Of a stretch of DNA of 64,000 nt, positions 1 to 9,462 are shown piece after piece; position 1 is the first letter of the stretch, and each line of letters starts with the position of its first letter. A program made the translations under genes and the position numbers. This DNA comes from Auriscalpium vulgare (lineage: Eukaryota > Basidiomycota > Agaricomycetes > Russulales > Auriscalpiaceae), in contig JAHBBC010000017.1 in the NCBI GenBank assembly GCA_019915015.1, positions 62,001 through 126,000 on the forward strand, in the 5' to 3' direction. The notes below the pieces were generated by a model. That model searched no databases. It saw nothing but the letters and a program-made list of their open reading frames with translations, and had not been told where the DNA came from.

Positions 1-2
1 TG

Positions 3-722
3 CTCGTCAACCAGGGGAACGGCGGAGGTCAGAGGGGTTACGGGGGTACCTCGGGAACTCAACAGCCACGCGCCACGCAAGGAAATCAAGGCGGACAGGG
101 AGGGCCGTCAGGATGCCTTTTCTGCGGCCAAACGGGGCACTTCGTCAGGGAATGTATGGTGGTCCAGGACTACATCGCGACGGGTCGCGTATCTAGGGAC
201 CACAACAACCGGGTCGTTCTGAAGGGTGGAGGACTTATCCCGCTAGGAGAAGGCCCGCTGAAGCAGCGTGTGGATGCGTACTACGCCGGGAATCAACACG
301 GACAGTCAGAAGCCATGATGCTGACGACGATGGACTACGAGCCAGTGCCGGCCAAAGTGCAGACGGTCGCCGGCCTAATCCAACTGACGCCGCAATTGAC
401 CGACGAAGACAGAATGACGGAGCTCCAGCAGGAGATGGCAGTGCTCCTGACGGCCCGAGCGGAAAGGCAAGCTCAGAAGGAACGCCGGCAGGCCGCACTG
501 GACGCGGGCGAGTTTCCCCAGGCAATAGGGCTGCTGCCTGGCGAGCGCGAAAGATCGCGACGAGTTCCAGAGGTGGTCATTCCGAAGAGGAAGCCGTTTA
601 CGCAAGCCAAGAAGCAGGTTTCCTTCGAGCCGGAGGCCGTCGACCGACCGGGGAGACTGGGGATAGCGCAGACAAACAAAGGCAGGCCGACGAAGACACC
701 ACAGCGGGTGAGGAGCCGTTAA
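3..722 (+). CDS. gag: Gypsy Gag, C-terminal part with CCHC zinc knuckle
   Basis: The frame is open from the window edge. After a Gly/Gln-rich stretch comes a zinc knuckle at 114-155 with spacing C-x2-C-x4-H-x4-C (GCLFCGQTGHFVREC), the nucleic-acid binding motif of retroelement nucleocapsid. A charged, Lys/Arg-rich tail follows, and the frame stops at 720-722. The next part of the polyprotein (TPPIHPFAKVPDATY) reads in the -1 frame, which is open back to at least 482. Adding one G in the GGGG run at 658-661 would join both frames smoothly. This could be a programmed gag-pol shift, a real one-base deletion or an assembly error. Capsid domains lie to the left of the window. Confidence 0.85.
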   Translation, partial: LVNQGNGGGQRGYGGTSGTQQPRATQGNQGGQGGPSGCLFCGQTGHFVRECMVVQDYIATGRVSRDHNNRVVLKGGGLIPLGEGPLKQRVDAYYAGNQHGQSEAMMLTTMDYEPVPAKVQTVAGLIQLTPQLTDEDRMTELQQEMAVLLTARAERQAQKERRQAALDAGEFPQAIGLLPGERERSRRVPEVVIPKRKPFTQAKKQVSFEPEAVDRPGRLGIAQTNKGRPTKTPQRVRSR

Positions 723-1714
723 CACCTCCGATCCACCCTTTCGCGAAGGTGCCCGACGCGACGTACATAGGGCCGGCAAGTTACCAACGAGGCGCGGGGC
801 AGCGCAAGGCGGACCCAGCATACAATAAGGTCGCCCCGGTCCGCGACCCCGTAATAGCAAGTAAGGTTTATGAGAGGGCCATGAATGCGGAGGTCACCTT
901 GACACAGAGGGAGCTCATGTCCATTGCCCCGGAAGTACGCGCTCAAGTTCGCAACGTGGTGACCCCTAAGCGGGTCCCAAACGAGGCAAGAGTACCAGTA
1001 GTCCAGGCGATGGTGGAAAGCGAACCAGAGCTCTTTCCGTTCGACTTTGACCAGGACGAAGGGGAAGGAGAGGACGAGAAGGTGGTGAGGGGATTCGCGG
1101 ACCATATGCCCGAAACCTTTCTGCAAGCCCTGGGACACCAGCCAACGGAGTTGCCCGAGGGGACGCGTGTAGGAGAAGTCATTGTGGAGGTTCTGATGGG
1201 AGATCTAGGAGAAGCAGGAGAAGGGGAACCAGACCCTGAGCCGTTGGAAGTCGCCAAGGAATCGCTGGCCCTCCGTTCGATCTTGCCACTAGTCGACAAC
1301 CAAGCGCACATCGAGGCAGTCGTGGATCCCGGGTCGCAGATTATTTCCATGTCCGAGGACGTATGCCATTACCTCGGGCTGCATTACGATCCGAACGTTC
1401 GCCTGGATATGATATCGGCCAACAAAAGTCGCGATAGGTCGCTAGGCCTGGCTAGAAACGTCCCGATGAAGATTGGGGGTATAACGCTATACGTACAGGT
1501 GCATATCATCCGCAACCCGGCGTACGACATGCTCCTGGGGAGGCCCTTTGACGTTCTCACGGGAAGTACCGTGCAAAACTTTGCAGACGAGAGGCAGACA
1601 ATCACGATCACGGACCCAAACACGGGAGTCATGGCGTCAATCCCCACTATTCCACGCGGCCGCAAGCGCATCTCGCGAACCCAGAAGCAGGGGGTGGAGG
1701 GTTTTCGCGACTAG
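723..1714 (+). CDS. pol (PR): Gypsy aspartic protease segment of Pol
   Basis: This segment holds the retropepsin-like protease. The active-site strand reads VVDPGSQI (Asp codon at 1325-1327), the DPGS variant of the usual D-S/T-G, followed by an MLLGRPF motif like the second hydrophobic-Gly motif of retropepsins near 1530-1550. The first half is an acidic linker. Coding sense in this frame continues upstream of 749 into the gag overlap, so no independent start is needed; it is a polyprotein piece. It stops at 1712-1714, and the RT frame is already open across that stop (GFSRLEDLLEDQEE). One extra G in the GGGGG run at 1690-1694 would restore continuity. Confidence 0.8.
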
Positions 1715-3369
1715 AGGATTTGTTGGAGGACCAGGAGGAGGTAGGGCTGGTCGTGGGGTTCGAGCCCGATAAGCCTGATACTCTTAGAATGGAATCCCTG
1801 GTGTACCTCGAATCCTCGCCTACAATCGAAGATGTGCAGTCAGCTTATTTGTCAGTGTGCGACCTACCGGAGGAATACGCGGGAGTGTTCGCGAAGCGAG
1901 CGGAAGAAGGAGAGGAAGAGGAGGAACGAGCAAGAGCAGGGACGTTTATTTGGACGGCGGCAGACTGGGGAGACGGCGAGAGTGGGAGAGAAAGAGAGGA
2001 GGAAACGGACAGAGGTGAGCTACAGCCGACCGCGATGCAGCGCGAAGTCTTTGCGGCCACGAAGAAGCGTTACAAGCCAGCACACCTCAAGGTAAAGCCC
2101 ATTCGTACGGACCTGCCGGAGCACTTCCGGATCCTCAGAGAGATCAGAGGGGACCCCCTGGCGGATATGCCGCCGCTCCCAGAGAAGCCACCGGACTTCG
2201 TACCCACGGGAAGGTACACCGCGGAACGTCGCGAACAATTTGACCGAGTCCACGACGGAGATTTCCTATGGCCGGAAGAAAGGAAGCTCATGCATGCGTT
2301 TATGTGCGCACAAAACGAGGCATTTGCCTGGGACGACTCGGAGCGGGGGCGCTTCCGAGAAGACTTCTTCCCCCCCGTCACAATACCAGTAGTTCCGCAT
2401 CGGCCGTGGGTTCAGCGAAATATTCCGATTCCGCCAGGGATATACGACAAGGTCATGGCGCTCATCAAGACCAAGATCGCCGCGGGAGTCTACGAGGACT
2501 CAAACTCGTCGTACCGCTCTAGGTGGTTCTGTGTGGTTAAGAAGGACGGGACCAGCCTCCGTATAGTCCATAGTCTGGAACCCCTGAATGCGGTGACCAT
2601 CGCGCACTCAGGAGTACCCCCCTTCCCAGATCATTTGGCGGAGCAGTTTGCGGGGCGGCCGTGCGGGGGAATCCTGGACCTCTACGTGGGCTATGACGAA
2701 AGGAGACTAGATGAAGCCTCAAGGGACCTCACGACTTTCCAGACGCCGTACGGCGCAAAACGGCTGGTGACCCTGCCTATGGGGTGGACGAATTCCGTCC
2801 CGATCTTCCACGACGACGTGACCTTTATTCTCCAACCGGAAATCCCGCATATTACGGTGCCTTTTATAGACGACGTCCCCCTGAAGGGGCCGGACTCGGA
2901 CTACAGGACGGAAGGCGGAGGATACGAAACGATCCCCGGCAACAACGGCATAAGGCGGTTCGTATGGGAACACTTTAACAACGTTAACAGGGTAGTCCAA
3001 CGAATGCGCTACTGTCATGGCACGTTCTCAGGATGGAAATCACAGCTGTGCGTACCAGAATTCTACGTGGTAGGGCATCGCTGCACACCGCAAGGAAGGA
3101 TGGCAGACGAAGAAAAGGTCGCGAAGATTCGCAATTGGGGGCCGTGCACGGACCTCTCAGACGTACGGGCTTTCTTGGGGACAGTCGGAGTCCTGCGCAT
3201 CTTTATCCGTAACTTTGCGCACCGAGCCCATGCCTTGACACACCTGACGAGGAAGGACGTCCCGTTCGAATGGGGACCCGAACAGTCGCGAGCTATGGAG
3301 GACCTCAAGGAGGCAGTCCTCGCATCACCAGCGCTCCTACCGATTGATTACACGTCGGAGGCCCCGTGA
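1711..3369 (+). CDS. pol (RT): Gypsy reverse transcriptase segment of Pol
   Basis: An acidic linker (to about 2090) leads into a Ty3-type RT. Recognisable are IPPGIYDKVMALI (about 2435), the RWFCVVKKDG strand (2521-2550), LPMGWTNSVPIFHDDVTFIL, and the catalytic box FIDD (2863-2874), the fungal Gypsy form of YxDD. A thumb/connection region with AFLGTVGVLRIFIRNFA follows. The frame stops at 3367-3369, exactly where the RNase H strand ILAVDTS begins in the -1 frame. The overlap is GTGA, and one more C in the CCCC run at 3362-3365 would give a continuous ...EAPVILAVDTS. No ATG is expected, since this is an internal piece of Pol. Confidence 0.88.
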   Translation, partial: LEDLLEDQEEVGLVVGFEPDKPDTLRMESLVYLESSPTIEDVQSAYLSVCDLPEEYAGVFAKRAEEGEEEEERARAGTFIWTAADWGDGESGREREEETDRGELQPTAMQREVFAATKKRYKPAHLKVKPIRTDLPEHFRILREIRGDPLADMPPLPEKPPDFVPTGRYTAERREQFDRVHDGDFLWPEERKLMHAFMCAQNEAFAWDDSERGRFREDFFPPVTIPVVPHRPWVQRNIPIPPGIYDKVMALIKTKIAAGVYEDSNSSYRSRWFCVVKKDGTSLRIVHSLEPLNAVTIAHSGVPPFPDHLAEQFAGRPCGGILDLYVGYDERRLDEASRDLTTFQTPYGAKRLVTLPMGWTNSVPIFHDDVTFILQPEIPHITVPFIDDVPLKGPDSDYRTEGGGYETIPGNNGIRRFVWEHFNNVNRVVQRMRYCHGTFSGWKSQLCVPEFYVVGHRCTPQGRMADEEKVAKIRNWGPCTDLSDVRAFLGTVGVLRIFIRNFAHRAHALTHLTRKDVPFEWGPEQSRAMEDLKEAVLASPALLPIDYTSEAP

Positions 3370-5489
3370 TCCTAGCGGTAGACACCTCGTACATCGCGGT
3401 GGGTTTCCTATTGAGTCAGGCGGACCCCAACGTTCCCCAAGACAGGAAGAGACGCCGATATTCCCGATTTGGTAGCATCGCGCTAAACGATCGCGAAGCG
3501 CGGTTCTCGCAGCCCAAGCTGGAGCTCTATGGTCTTTTTCGAGCCCTGCGGGCCCTTAAAGTCTACCTGATAGGGGTGAGGAACCTGACCATTGAGGTCG
3601 ACGCCAGGTATATCAAAGGCATGCTGGAAAATCCTGACCTCGAGCCATCGGCCAGTATGAACAGGTGGATTATAGGCATCCTGATGTTCCATTTTGAGCT
3701 AGTGCACGTGCCGGGACTCTTCCACGGGCCCGACGGCCTATCCAGGAGGCGTAGGCAACCAGGAGACGCTCTGGAACAGGAAGACGACTTCGACGACTGG
3801 GTTGATGCGGTGTATGGTTTCGCACATATCGTAAACATGGTAGTCCCGAAGACAGCGCAAGAGAGAGCCTCGAGACGGCAAGATGGATGGACGGGGCCAG
3901 GAAGCATACCAGACGAACATGGGGCTGGTTCAAGCCAGGACGCGATACGTCGCGAGGAGGCCCGGCGCTCCCACGATGAACCGGCCGACGTCTGGGCAAC
4001 TACGGTCCAAATGCAACCCGCACCAGTACAGGACGCGACGTATCGCGATGTTCCCAGATCAGACAAGGCTCATGAAGCTGACAAGCGGCTGGAACTAGTC
4101 AGGGACTGGTTAGGGACCCTGGCGCGGCCGGCGGACTTGACCGACGAACAGTTCGCTCGTTTCGCTCGATACGCGCTCCAGTTCTTCAAGGATGGGGACC
4201 GCCTTTTCAAAAGGCACCACCAAGGCAGGCACCAACTCGTGCTGGGAGGAGACCGACGTATCGCGGTCCTCAAAGCAGCTCATGACGATGTCGGACACAA
4301 AGGCGTCTACGCGACGCGGATGATGCTGTTGGAGCGTTTCTGGTGGCCATACGTGGACGCAGACGTGGCCTGGTGGGTGAGAACGTGCCATATTTGCGAA
4401 ACCCGACTAGTTCGCCACAGCCTGATACCGCCAACGGTGGCAACGCCGGCGAACCTTTTCGCAAAGATGTATGCAGACACCATGCATATGCCAGCAAGCG
4501 GCGGATTCAAATACATCGTGCAAGGACGCTGCTCCGTAACCCACTATCCAGAGTGGAGAATGCTAAGGGCGGAGACGGCGGACGCCATCGCGAAATGGAT
4601 TTTCGAAGACGTCTTGTGCCGGTGGGGCGCCCTGCGAGAAGTGGTCACGGACAACGGCGCACCGTTCGTGTCGGCCTTGGAATCCCTGTCGCATAAGTAT
4701 GGAGTCCGGCACATTCGAATATCGGGATATAATTCGCGAGCCAACGGAATAGTCGAGCGGTCTCACTTCGACGTACGTCAAGCGCTCTACAAGGCAGCCG
4801 ATGGAAACGCTGCAAAATGGTCATCGGTCGCGTACTCGGTATTCTGGTCGGACAGGATAACGATCAGGCGGAGGATGGGCTGCTCGCCATACTTCGCGGT
4901 AACAGGAACGCAACCGCTAATGCCGCTGGATATCATCGAGGCTTCATACTTGATGCCTCCGCCCGAGTCTCTACTGTCTTCCACAGACCTCATAGCGCGC
5001 AGGGCAATGGCCCTACAAAAGAGAAAAGCCCAGTTAAGGACCATCCACGACAAAGTCTTTGAAGCGCGACGTATCGCGGCGGTAAAATTTGAACGTGACC
5101 ACGAAGCGACGATTCGCGACTACAATTTCAAGAGAGGCGACTTGGTCCTCCTACGGTTCACGCGGTACGAGAAGTCATTAGATCGAAAAATGCTTCCGCG
5201 CTACGATGGACCGTTCGTGGTAATTGGCCGACGGAAAGGAGGACCTTACGTGCTTGCGGACCTCCACGGTGCGCTCTTCGACCGGCCGGTCGCGGAGTTT
5301 CGCGTCCTGCCTTACTTCGCGCGAACGAACATTGCGCTGCCAGAGTTGCCCGAATTTCTGGACGTCCCACAGTCCAGGGTGGACGAGCTACTTCATGAAG
5401 ATAGGCAGGATCACGATGTCATTCATGAAGAGGAAGCAGACGACCCCACCCGGGAAGACGATGACAAGGACGACGAGATCACCGTCTAA
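3366..5489 (+). CDS. pol (RH-IN): Gypsy RNase H and integrase segment of Pol
   Basis: RNase H opens the frame (ILAVDTS, PKLELYGL, IEVDARYIKG, HVPG...DGLSR, residues 1-125). An acidic spacer leads to the HHCC zinc-binding module (H-x3-H then CHIC, about residues 305-345). The integrase core has D371, D429 (TDNGAP) and E464 (GIVERS), i.e. D-x57-D-x34-E. Near residue 610 a GPF...GGPYVLADL stretch is the GPY/F module typical of Gypsy integrase ends. The tail is very acidic and there is no clear chromodomain. All catalytic residues are present, so this part looks functional. The 'start' is only the point where the frame takes over from the RT segment. Confidence 0.9.
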   Translation: MILAVDTSYIAVGFLLSQADPNVPQDRKRRRYSRFGSIALNDREARFSQPKLELYGLFRALRALKVYLIGVRNLTIEVDARYIKGMLENPDLEPSASMNRWIIGILMFHFELVHVPGLFHGPDGLSRRRRQPGDALEQEDDFDDWVDAVYGFAHIVNMVVPKTAQERASRRQDGWTGPGSIPDEHGAGSSQDAIRREEARRSHDEPADVWATTVQMQPAPVQDATYRDVPRSDKAHEADKRLELVRDWLGTLARPADLTDEQFARFARYALQFFKDGDRLFKRHHQGRHQLVLGGDRRIAVLKAAHDDVGHKGVYATRMMLLERFWWPYVDADVAWWVRTCHICETRLVRHSLIPPTVATPANLFAKMYADTMHMPASGGFKYIVQGRCSVTHYPEWRMLRAETADAIAKWIFEDVLCRWGALREVVTDNGAPFVSALESLSHKYGVRHIRISGYNSRANGIVERSHFDVRQALYKAADGNAAKWSSVAYSVFWSDRITIRRRMGCSPYFAVTGTQPLMPLDIIEASYLMPPPESLLSSTDLIARRAMALQKRKAQLRTIHDKVFEARRIAAVKFERDHEATIRDYNFKRGDLVLLRFTRYEKSLDRKMLPRYDGPFVVIGRRKGGPYVLADLHGALFDRPVAEFRVLPYFARTNIALPELPEFLDVPQSRVDELLHEDRQDHDVIHEEEADDPTREDDDKDDEITV

Positions 5490-5518
5490 AAAGTACCGCC
5501 CAGCACTACGGCGACTGA

Positions 5519-5550
5519 GGACAGTCGATATTTCAGTTGGGGGGAGGATT
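5519..5550 (+). other. Internal copy of the polypurine-tract region
   Basis: Thirty bases past the Pol stop, a block ends in TTTCAGTTGGGGGGAG (5531-5546). The same 16 bases occur at 10,820-10,835, just before the presumed 3' LTR. Upstream flanks are also related at the same spacing (GGACAGT...). In an ordinary Gypsy element the PPT directly precedes the 3' LTR, so this copy may mark where the ancestral element ended before the antisense cargo was acquired. It could also work as a second plus-strand primer. Confidence 0.65.
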
Positions 5551-5961
5551 AGACGGTGGTATTTAGGACTGAACAGCTGGAAGTACGGATGGAGAGGAGT
5601 CAGGACGATAAGTCGAGGTCGCGAGCGCTAGCGAAGCTCGGACTGGGCAGGCACCGACTAAGGCTTCAAGGGTCTGGAACAAGGCTGAGGTCGCGCCGGA
5701 AACGCGATAGGACACGCTCACACTGTGACACAAGCAATGGACTCTATTCACAACATAGCAGGATAGCGAATTCTATGTACACAGCAAAGAGGTAGCGACG
5801 GATAGCGAACAACTATGAACAGACCGATAACGAGCGGACAACACGACAGCGAGACGCCGAAACCCCCACCTAGGACACGAGGAACGCCCCCCGCATCGAA
5901 GCACCAAGGCCCTCTGCTGTTGAAGCAGGGGCGACTCCTTTTGAAGAAGGCTCGCAAGCGG
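5551..5961. other. Non-coding spacer between Pol and the antisense cargo
   Basis: No coding sequence is defensible here. It separates the Pol 3' end from the convergent 3' end of the first antisense gene and probably supplies 3' untranslated sequence for both. Confidence 0.5.
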
Positions 5962-7662
5962 CTAAGCGGCGGGCGCGGGGTCAGCGGGACCATCAGCCGC
6001 GGCGGAGGGCGGCGTGCCGACATCCTCGAAGGAGGGAGCGGCGGCGGTAGGCATGGTAGGGCCGGGGGCAGGGTCCGACGCGGGAGGAGCGGCAGAGGCG
6101 AGCGGCGAGAAGGGCGCAGCGGGAGCAACCGGAGGCACGGGGGAAGGAAGGCGAGAAGCGCGACCGAGGGGAGCCACGACGGCGGCGCTAAGCAGCGGGA
6201 GGGAAGAGGCGATGAGAGCCGACGAGGGCGGCGCGAGGGGGAGGCGCGAGGCAGGCCTGGCCGGCGCGGGAGAAGCGGCACGCGACGCGGAGGGAGCAGG
6301 GAATGGGAGGCGGCGCGGCGGATCGAAGGGGCCAACCTGCGGCGAGATGAGGCCCCCGGCAGGCGCAGGGAACGCGGGGTCGCCGAGCTGCTGCAGGGTC
6401 CGCCAGACCCAGTTCCGCTCAGCGACGATGCCGCGGGCCCGGGCGTCGAGCGTCGCGTAGTTGACGCTGATGGTGTTGAGCTCCTCCGTGAGCGCGTTGT
6501 AGGTCCGGAAAAGCTGCGGCGGGGAGTCGTAGCGGAGGATGGGGACGGCGCCGGCAGGGTCGGGGTGGTCGGCCCAGTCGAAGGCGGAGGACCGGGGACG
6601 GACATGGATGCCGGCAGGGTCGACATCCTGCGAGACTCCGTTGCTGCCCACCACGTAGAAGTGCGTCCCGCGGACACCGTCGTCGCACTTGTGGTGGCCC
6701 ACGAAGCAGCGATGGCACTGGCGGCCGCTGACGTCCGTGAAGAAGCACGTGGGGTGGGAGTCCATCGTGGCGCAGCGGTAGCAGGGGGCGGAAGCCTGAG
6801 GGTCGGAGTGTGAGCGGCGCAACACGACGGACAAGAAAAGGGCGACGTACCTGAAGGCGGCGGCCCGGGAAGGTGTCAGCGACGGGGATCTTGGCGCCCT
6901 TGACGGAGGTGGAAGGGTCGGCGGCGGGCGCGGGGGAGCCGGCCTCGGAAGAGGGGACAGTGGCGGCGGGCGGAGGCACGAGGGAGCCGGAGGGGACGTT
7001 GGCAGGGCGCTTGGAACTGCGGACGGCTTTGCCCTTGCCCTTCGACTTGGCGGCGGCGGGGACTGATCGGGGGGCGGGGAGTTTGGTGGCGCCGCGGGTG
7101 CGCTGCGCGACGGGCTCCTGCGGGTCCCCCGCCTCATCTAGCTCGTCGACCTCGGCCTCGGCGTCAGCCTCGGAGGGGGCGGACTCGCGGTTGCGCTTGG
7201 TGGGCGGCGGGGAAGCGCGGGCGGCGGCGCGGTGAGGCGTGGAGGAGACCGGGGGGCGGACAGAAGGCGCGGGGAGGGCACTGTCGGCGCGGGCCCGCTT
7301 GCCAGCCTGACGGGAGAGGGGAGCGGCGACGGGAGTGGAGTAGGGGATGGCGGGTGAGGACGGCGTGGGGGAGGGGCCGGAGGACGGCCAGGCGTCGACA
7401 ACGGCGGACACGGCCCCGATCCTGTCCAGCACCTCGGACGGCGGGGGGTCCTCCCCCAACACCTCAGCATAGGCGGACTGGACACAAGGGAGGGTCAGCA
7501 GAGCGTCGGGAGCGAGAGGCCGTGGGCACTCACCGTGGCCGACTCCCAGTTCGCGGCGAACTCGCCGTAGTGGGCGGAGTCGACTGTGGGGAGGGAGGCG
7601 ACGAGCGCTTCTACGGCGGACAGCCGTTTCCTGAGGTTGATGGGGCGGGAGAACGCAGACAT
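5962..7662 (-). CDS. Antisense cargo gene 1: Zn2Cys6-like protein, three exons
   Basis: I join exon 1 (7662-7534), exon 2 (7477-6851) and exon 3 (6795-5962) across introns of 56 nt (GTGAGT...CCAG) and 55 nt (GTACGT...TCAG), both phase 0, giving 529 residues from ATG at 7662 to the stop at 5962. The N-terminus (MSAFSRPINLRKRLSAVEAL) looks helical. A long Pro/Ala/Ser-rich stretch with a basic patch (KSKGKGKAVRSSKR) follows. Residues 257-289 carry six cysteines spaced C-x2-C-x8-C-x9-C-x2-C-x6-C, close to the fungal Zn(II)2Cys6 cluster except for the longer first loop. A likely coiled coil (about 330-375) comes next, then a disordered Pro/Ala-rich end. No frame break is seen. A DNA-binding or Gag-like nucleic-acid role is inferred. 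The upstream DNA is a long pyrimidine-rich tract on the coding strand with no TATA box. Confidence 0.72.
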
Positions 7663-7941
7663 GGCCAGGGAAGGGGGGAGATAGGGAGAGGTGAGGGGAG
7701 GAAAGAGAGAGACGGAGAGGTCGAGGCGTAACGCGTCGCGTTAAGACGGGGCGCCGCGCCAGCGTGTGGGTTTTTGCTTCCGACGTGGAAGCAGAGCGGG
7801 CCCGCCGGGCCGCGACAGGTGCGGCGCTTACCTTCACACGGCTTAGCGAGCGTTCGCGCGCGAGTCAAGAAGAAGGGATAGGGAACGGAATGGCATTACT
7901 GGGCCCTAAGGGCGCCTTGGGCAAATTACAGGAATCGCTCG

Positions 7942-9123
7942 CTACGCGGGCGCACCGGACCCAGACGCACCATTGGGCGCGGGAGTCCGGGCGCGGTTAC
8001 CCCCATTCCTACGACCAGCCCGTCGACTCAGGGCATCAGGAGGCCTCGGGCCCACGACCTCAACAAGGTTGGGGACCCCCCACGAGAACGCGATAGAGCC
8101 GCGGCGGATGACTCGGTGAGTAAGCGGCGGGAAGGGAAGGGCGGTAAGCATACGGCGCATAGGACCGGCACCGGCGAGGTGGTCGAGGACCGCGGCAACT
8201 TCGCAGGCATCGTACAGCAGCTTTCCCGCGGTGCCTTCGAGGCGAGTGACGGCGTGGCGCAGGTGGCTGGCGTTCAATTGGTCCGCCCAAACGAAGTCGC
8301 GAAGCTCCGCGACCAACTTGAGGCCGGGAACGAGATAGTCGGCGGCTTCACGGACGTTCGCACGATGGGCAGCCTGCAACGAGGGACTCGCGGCCGCAAG
8401 GAAGTCGAGGACGCCAATGTCGCGGGGGTGGGTCATTCCGATCACGGCGCGGTTCAAGGGGAGCATGAGGGCCCCGACCAGCCCGTCGGCGTGGTCGAGG
8501 TCGTCACTCAAACGATCGAGGTCGCGAAGGAATAACTCGGCAACACGGGTGGCAAGGCCGTCGGGACGGGGGGCAAACTCGGGGCCGAACAGCGCTGCCA
8601 AGTTGACCTCGAAAGTTGCCCGGCCGTGAAGTTGGTGACGGTACAGCAACCAAACGGAGCGCTCCACCAGGTGGGCCAAGGAGTCCACATGGACCACGTG
8701 AGGAAGCAGAGCGACGCTGGGTGGCTGCCCCGGGGCGTTGTCCCCTCCGAACGGAATATTTCCTACGATATTCGCGCGAATGGGGGCGGTTTGTTCGAAC
8801 GTTTCGGGAAAGCGCTCCGCTAGGTAGGAGAGCGTCGAGACGACGGTCATGGACGCGAGGGCCGGTAGGGTAAAATGCGACGTCTCGCGATGGTCCTGCT
8901 GAAAAGGGGGGAAGAAGCGAAGACAACGTCAGTACGAGGCCGGGATGAGGGAAAAGAGGGCCGCGGGACGACGCACCAATAGGTCGGAGATCTCCTGAAG
9001 CCAGGCAACGGCGGCCGCGGGAAATGAGGAAGCGTCGGCACCAGGCAAGGGCACCTCAACCGGATGTATCAACAGCTGGTACAGCCGGAAACGCGAAAAC
9101 GCGCGGAGTAGGACGGCCTGCAT
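7942..9123 (-). CDS. Antisense cargo gene 2: unknown protein, two exons
   Basis: Exon 1 (9123-8977) and exon 2 (8898-7942) are joined over a 78-nt intron (GTGCGT...TTTTCAG, with CTGAC about 25 nt before the acceptor), phase 0, giving 367 residues. The ATG at 9123 fits a TATA-like CTATATGAGG about 70 nt upstream, and the N-terminus (MQAVLLRAFSRFRLYQLL) aligns with that of cargo gene 3. The protein is mostly alpha-helical in appearance (for example LATRVAELFLRDLDRLSDD) with a low-complexity Arg/Gly/Ala tail. I recognise no domain. It is a distant paralog of cargo gene 3: the intron lies at the same place, and patches such as W-x-x-Y...RP-x-G...L-R-D-x-D can be lined up. The frame is intact. Confidence 0.68.
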
Positions 9124-9188
9124 GTGGAGGAGGTAGTCGGACGGACTGGGGCGTTGAGGGTGTTTTTGGAAAAGGCCATCGTCGCAGC

Positions 9189-9200
9189 CCCCTCATATAG
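9189..9200 (-). promoter_or_regulatory. TATA-like box of antisense cargo gene 2
   Basis: On the - strand this reads CTATATGAGGGGGCTGCGAC, about 70 nt before the ATG at 9123. Cargo gene 3 has CATATAAGGGCTCGCGAC at the matching distance. The shared TATA-GGG-GCGAC arrangement suggests the two paralogs were copied with their promoters. Confidence 0.5.
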
Positions 9201-9462
9201 GCGGCGCGAGTAGGGAAAGAGGCACGCCATCGCGGCGTCGCGATACAGCGCGAAGACCAAAACACGAGGGTCTCGCCGGAGTTCCGGCCAACGTGGGTTA
9301 TCGCGACAGATCGCGACCCAGACGGAGCCTCCGGCATGGGCCCAGGAGCTTATCGCAAGGCATCGCGAAACGTGGCACAGGGACAGGGGGAAGCCGCACA
9401 TGGCTCCTGGTTCCATTTCAATAGCTATGGAACATTCTACAGACATTGGCCCGGGAATATCC

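Noticed and set aside
5549..5900. Possible 3' LTR of the Gypsy element directly after the first PPT-like site
   Set aside because: The following bases (GATTAGACGG…) do not start with TG and I found no matching TG…CA end, while the site at 10,839 has PPT, TGATA…TATCA ends and a Copia junction.
7354..7731. + strand frames across the antisense cargo gene 1
   Set aside because: They are shadows of the spliced - strand gene, whose two introns, start and cysteine cluster are coherent.
9069..9446. Open frame of 125 codons on the - strand upstream of cargo gene 2
   Set aside because: At first it looked like an N-terminal extension of gene 2 with a frame break in GGGGG. The alignment of gene 2 with gene 3 and the TATA box at 9189-9200 place the real start at 9123, so this frame is probably promoter DNA.
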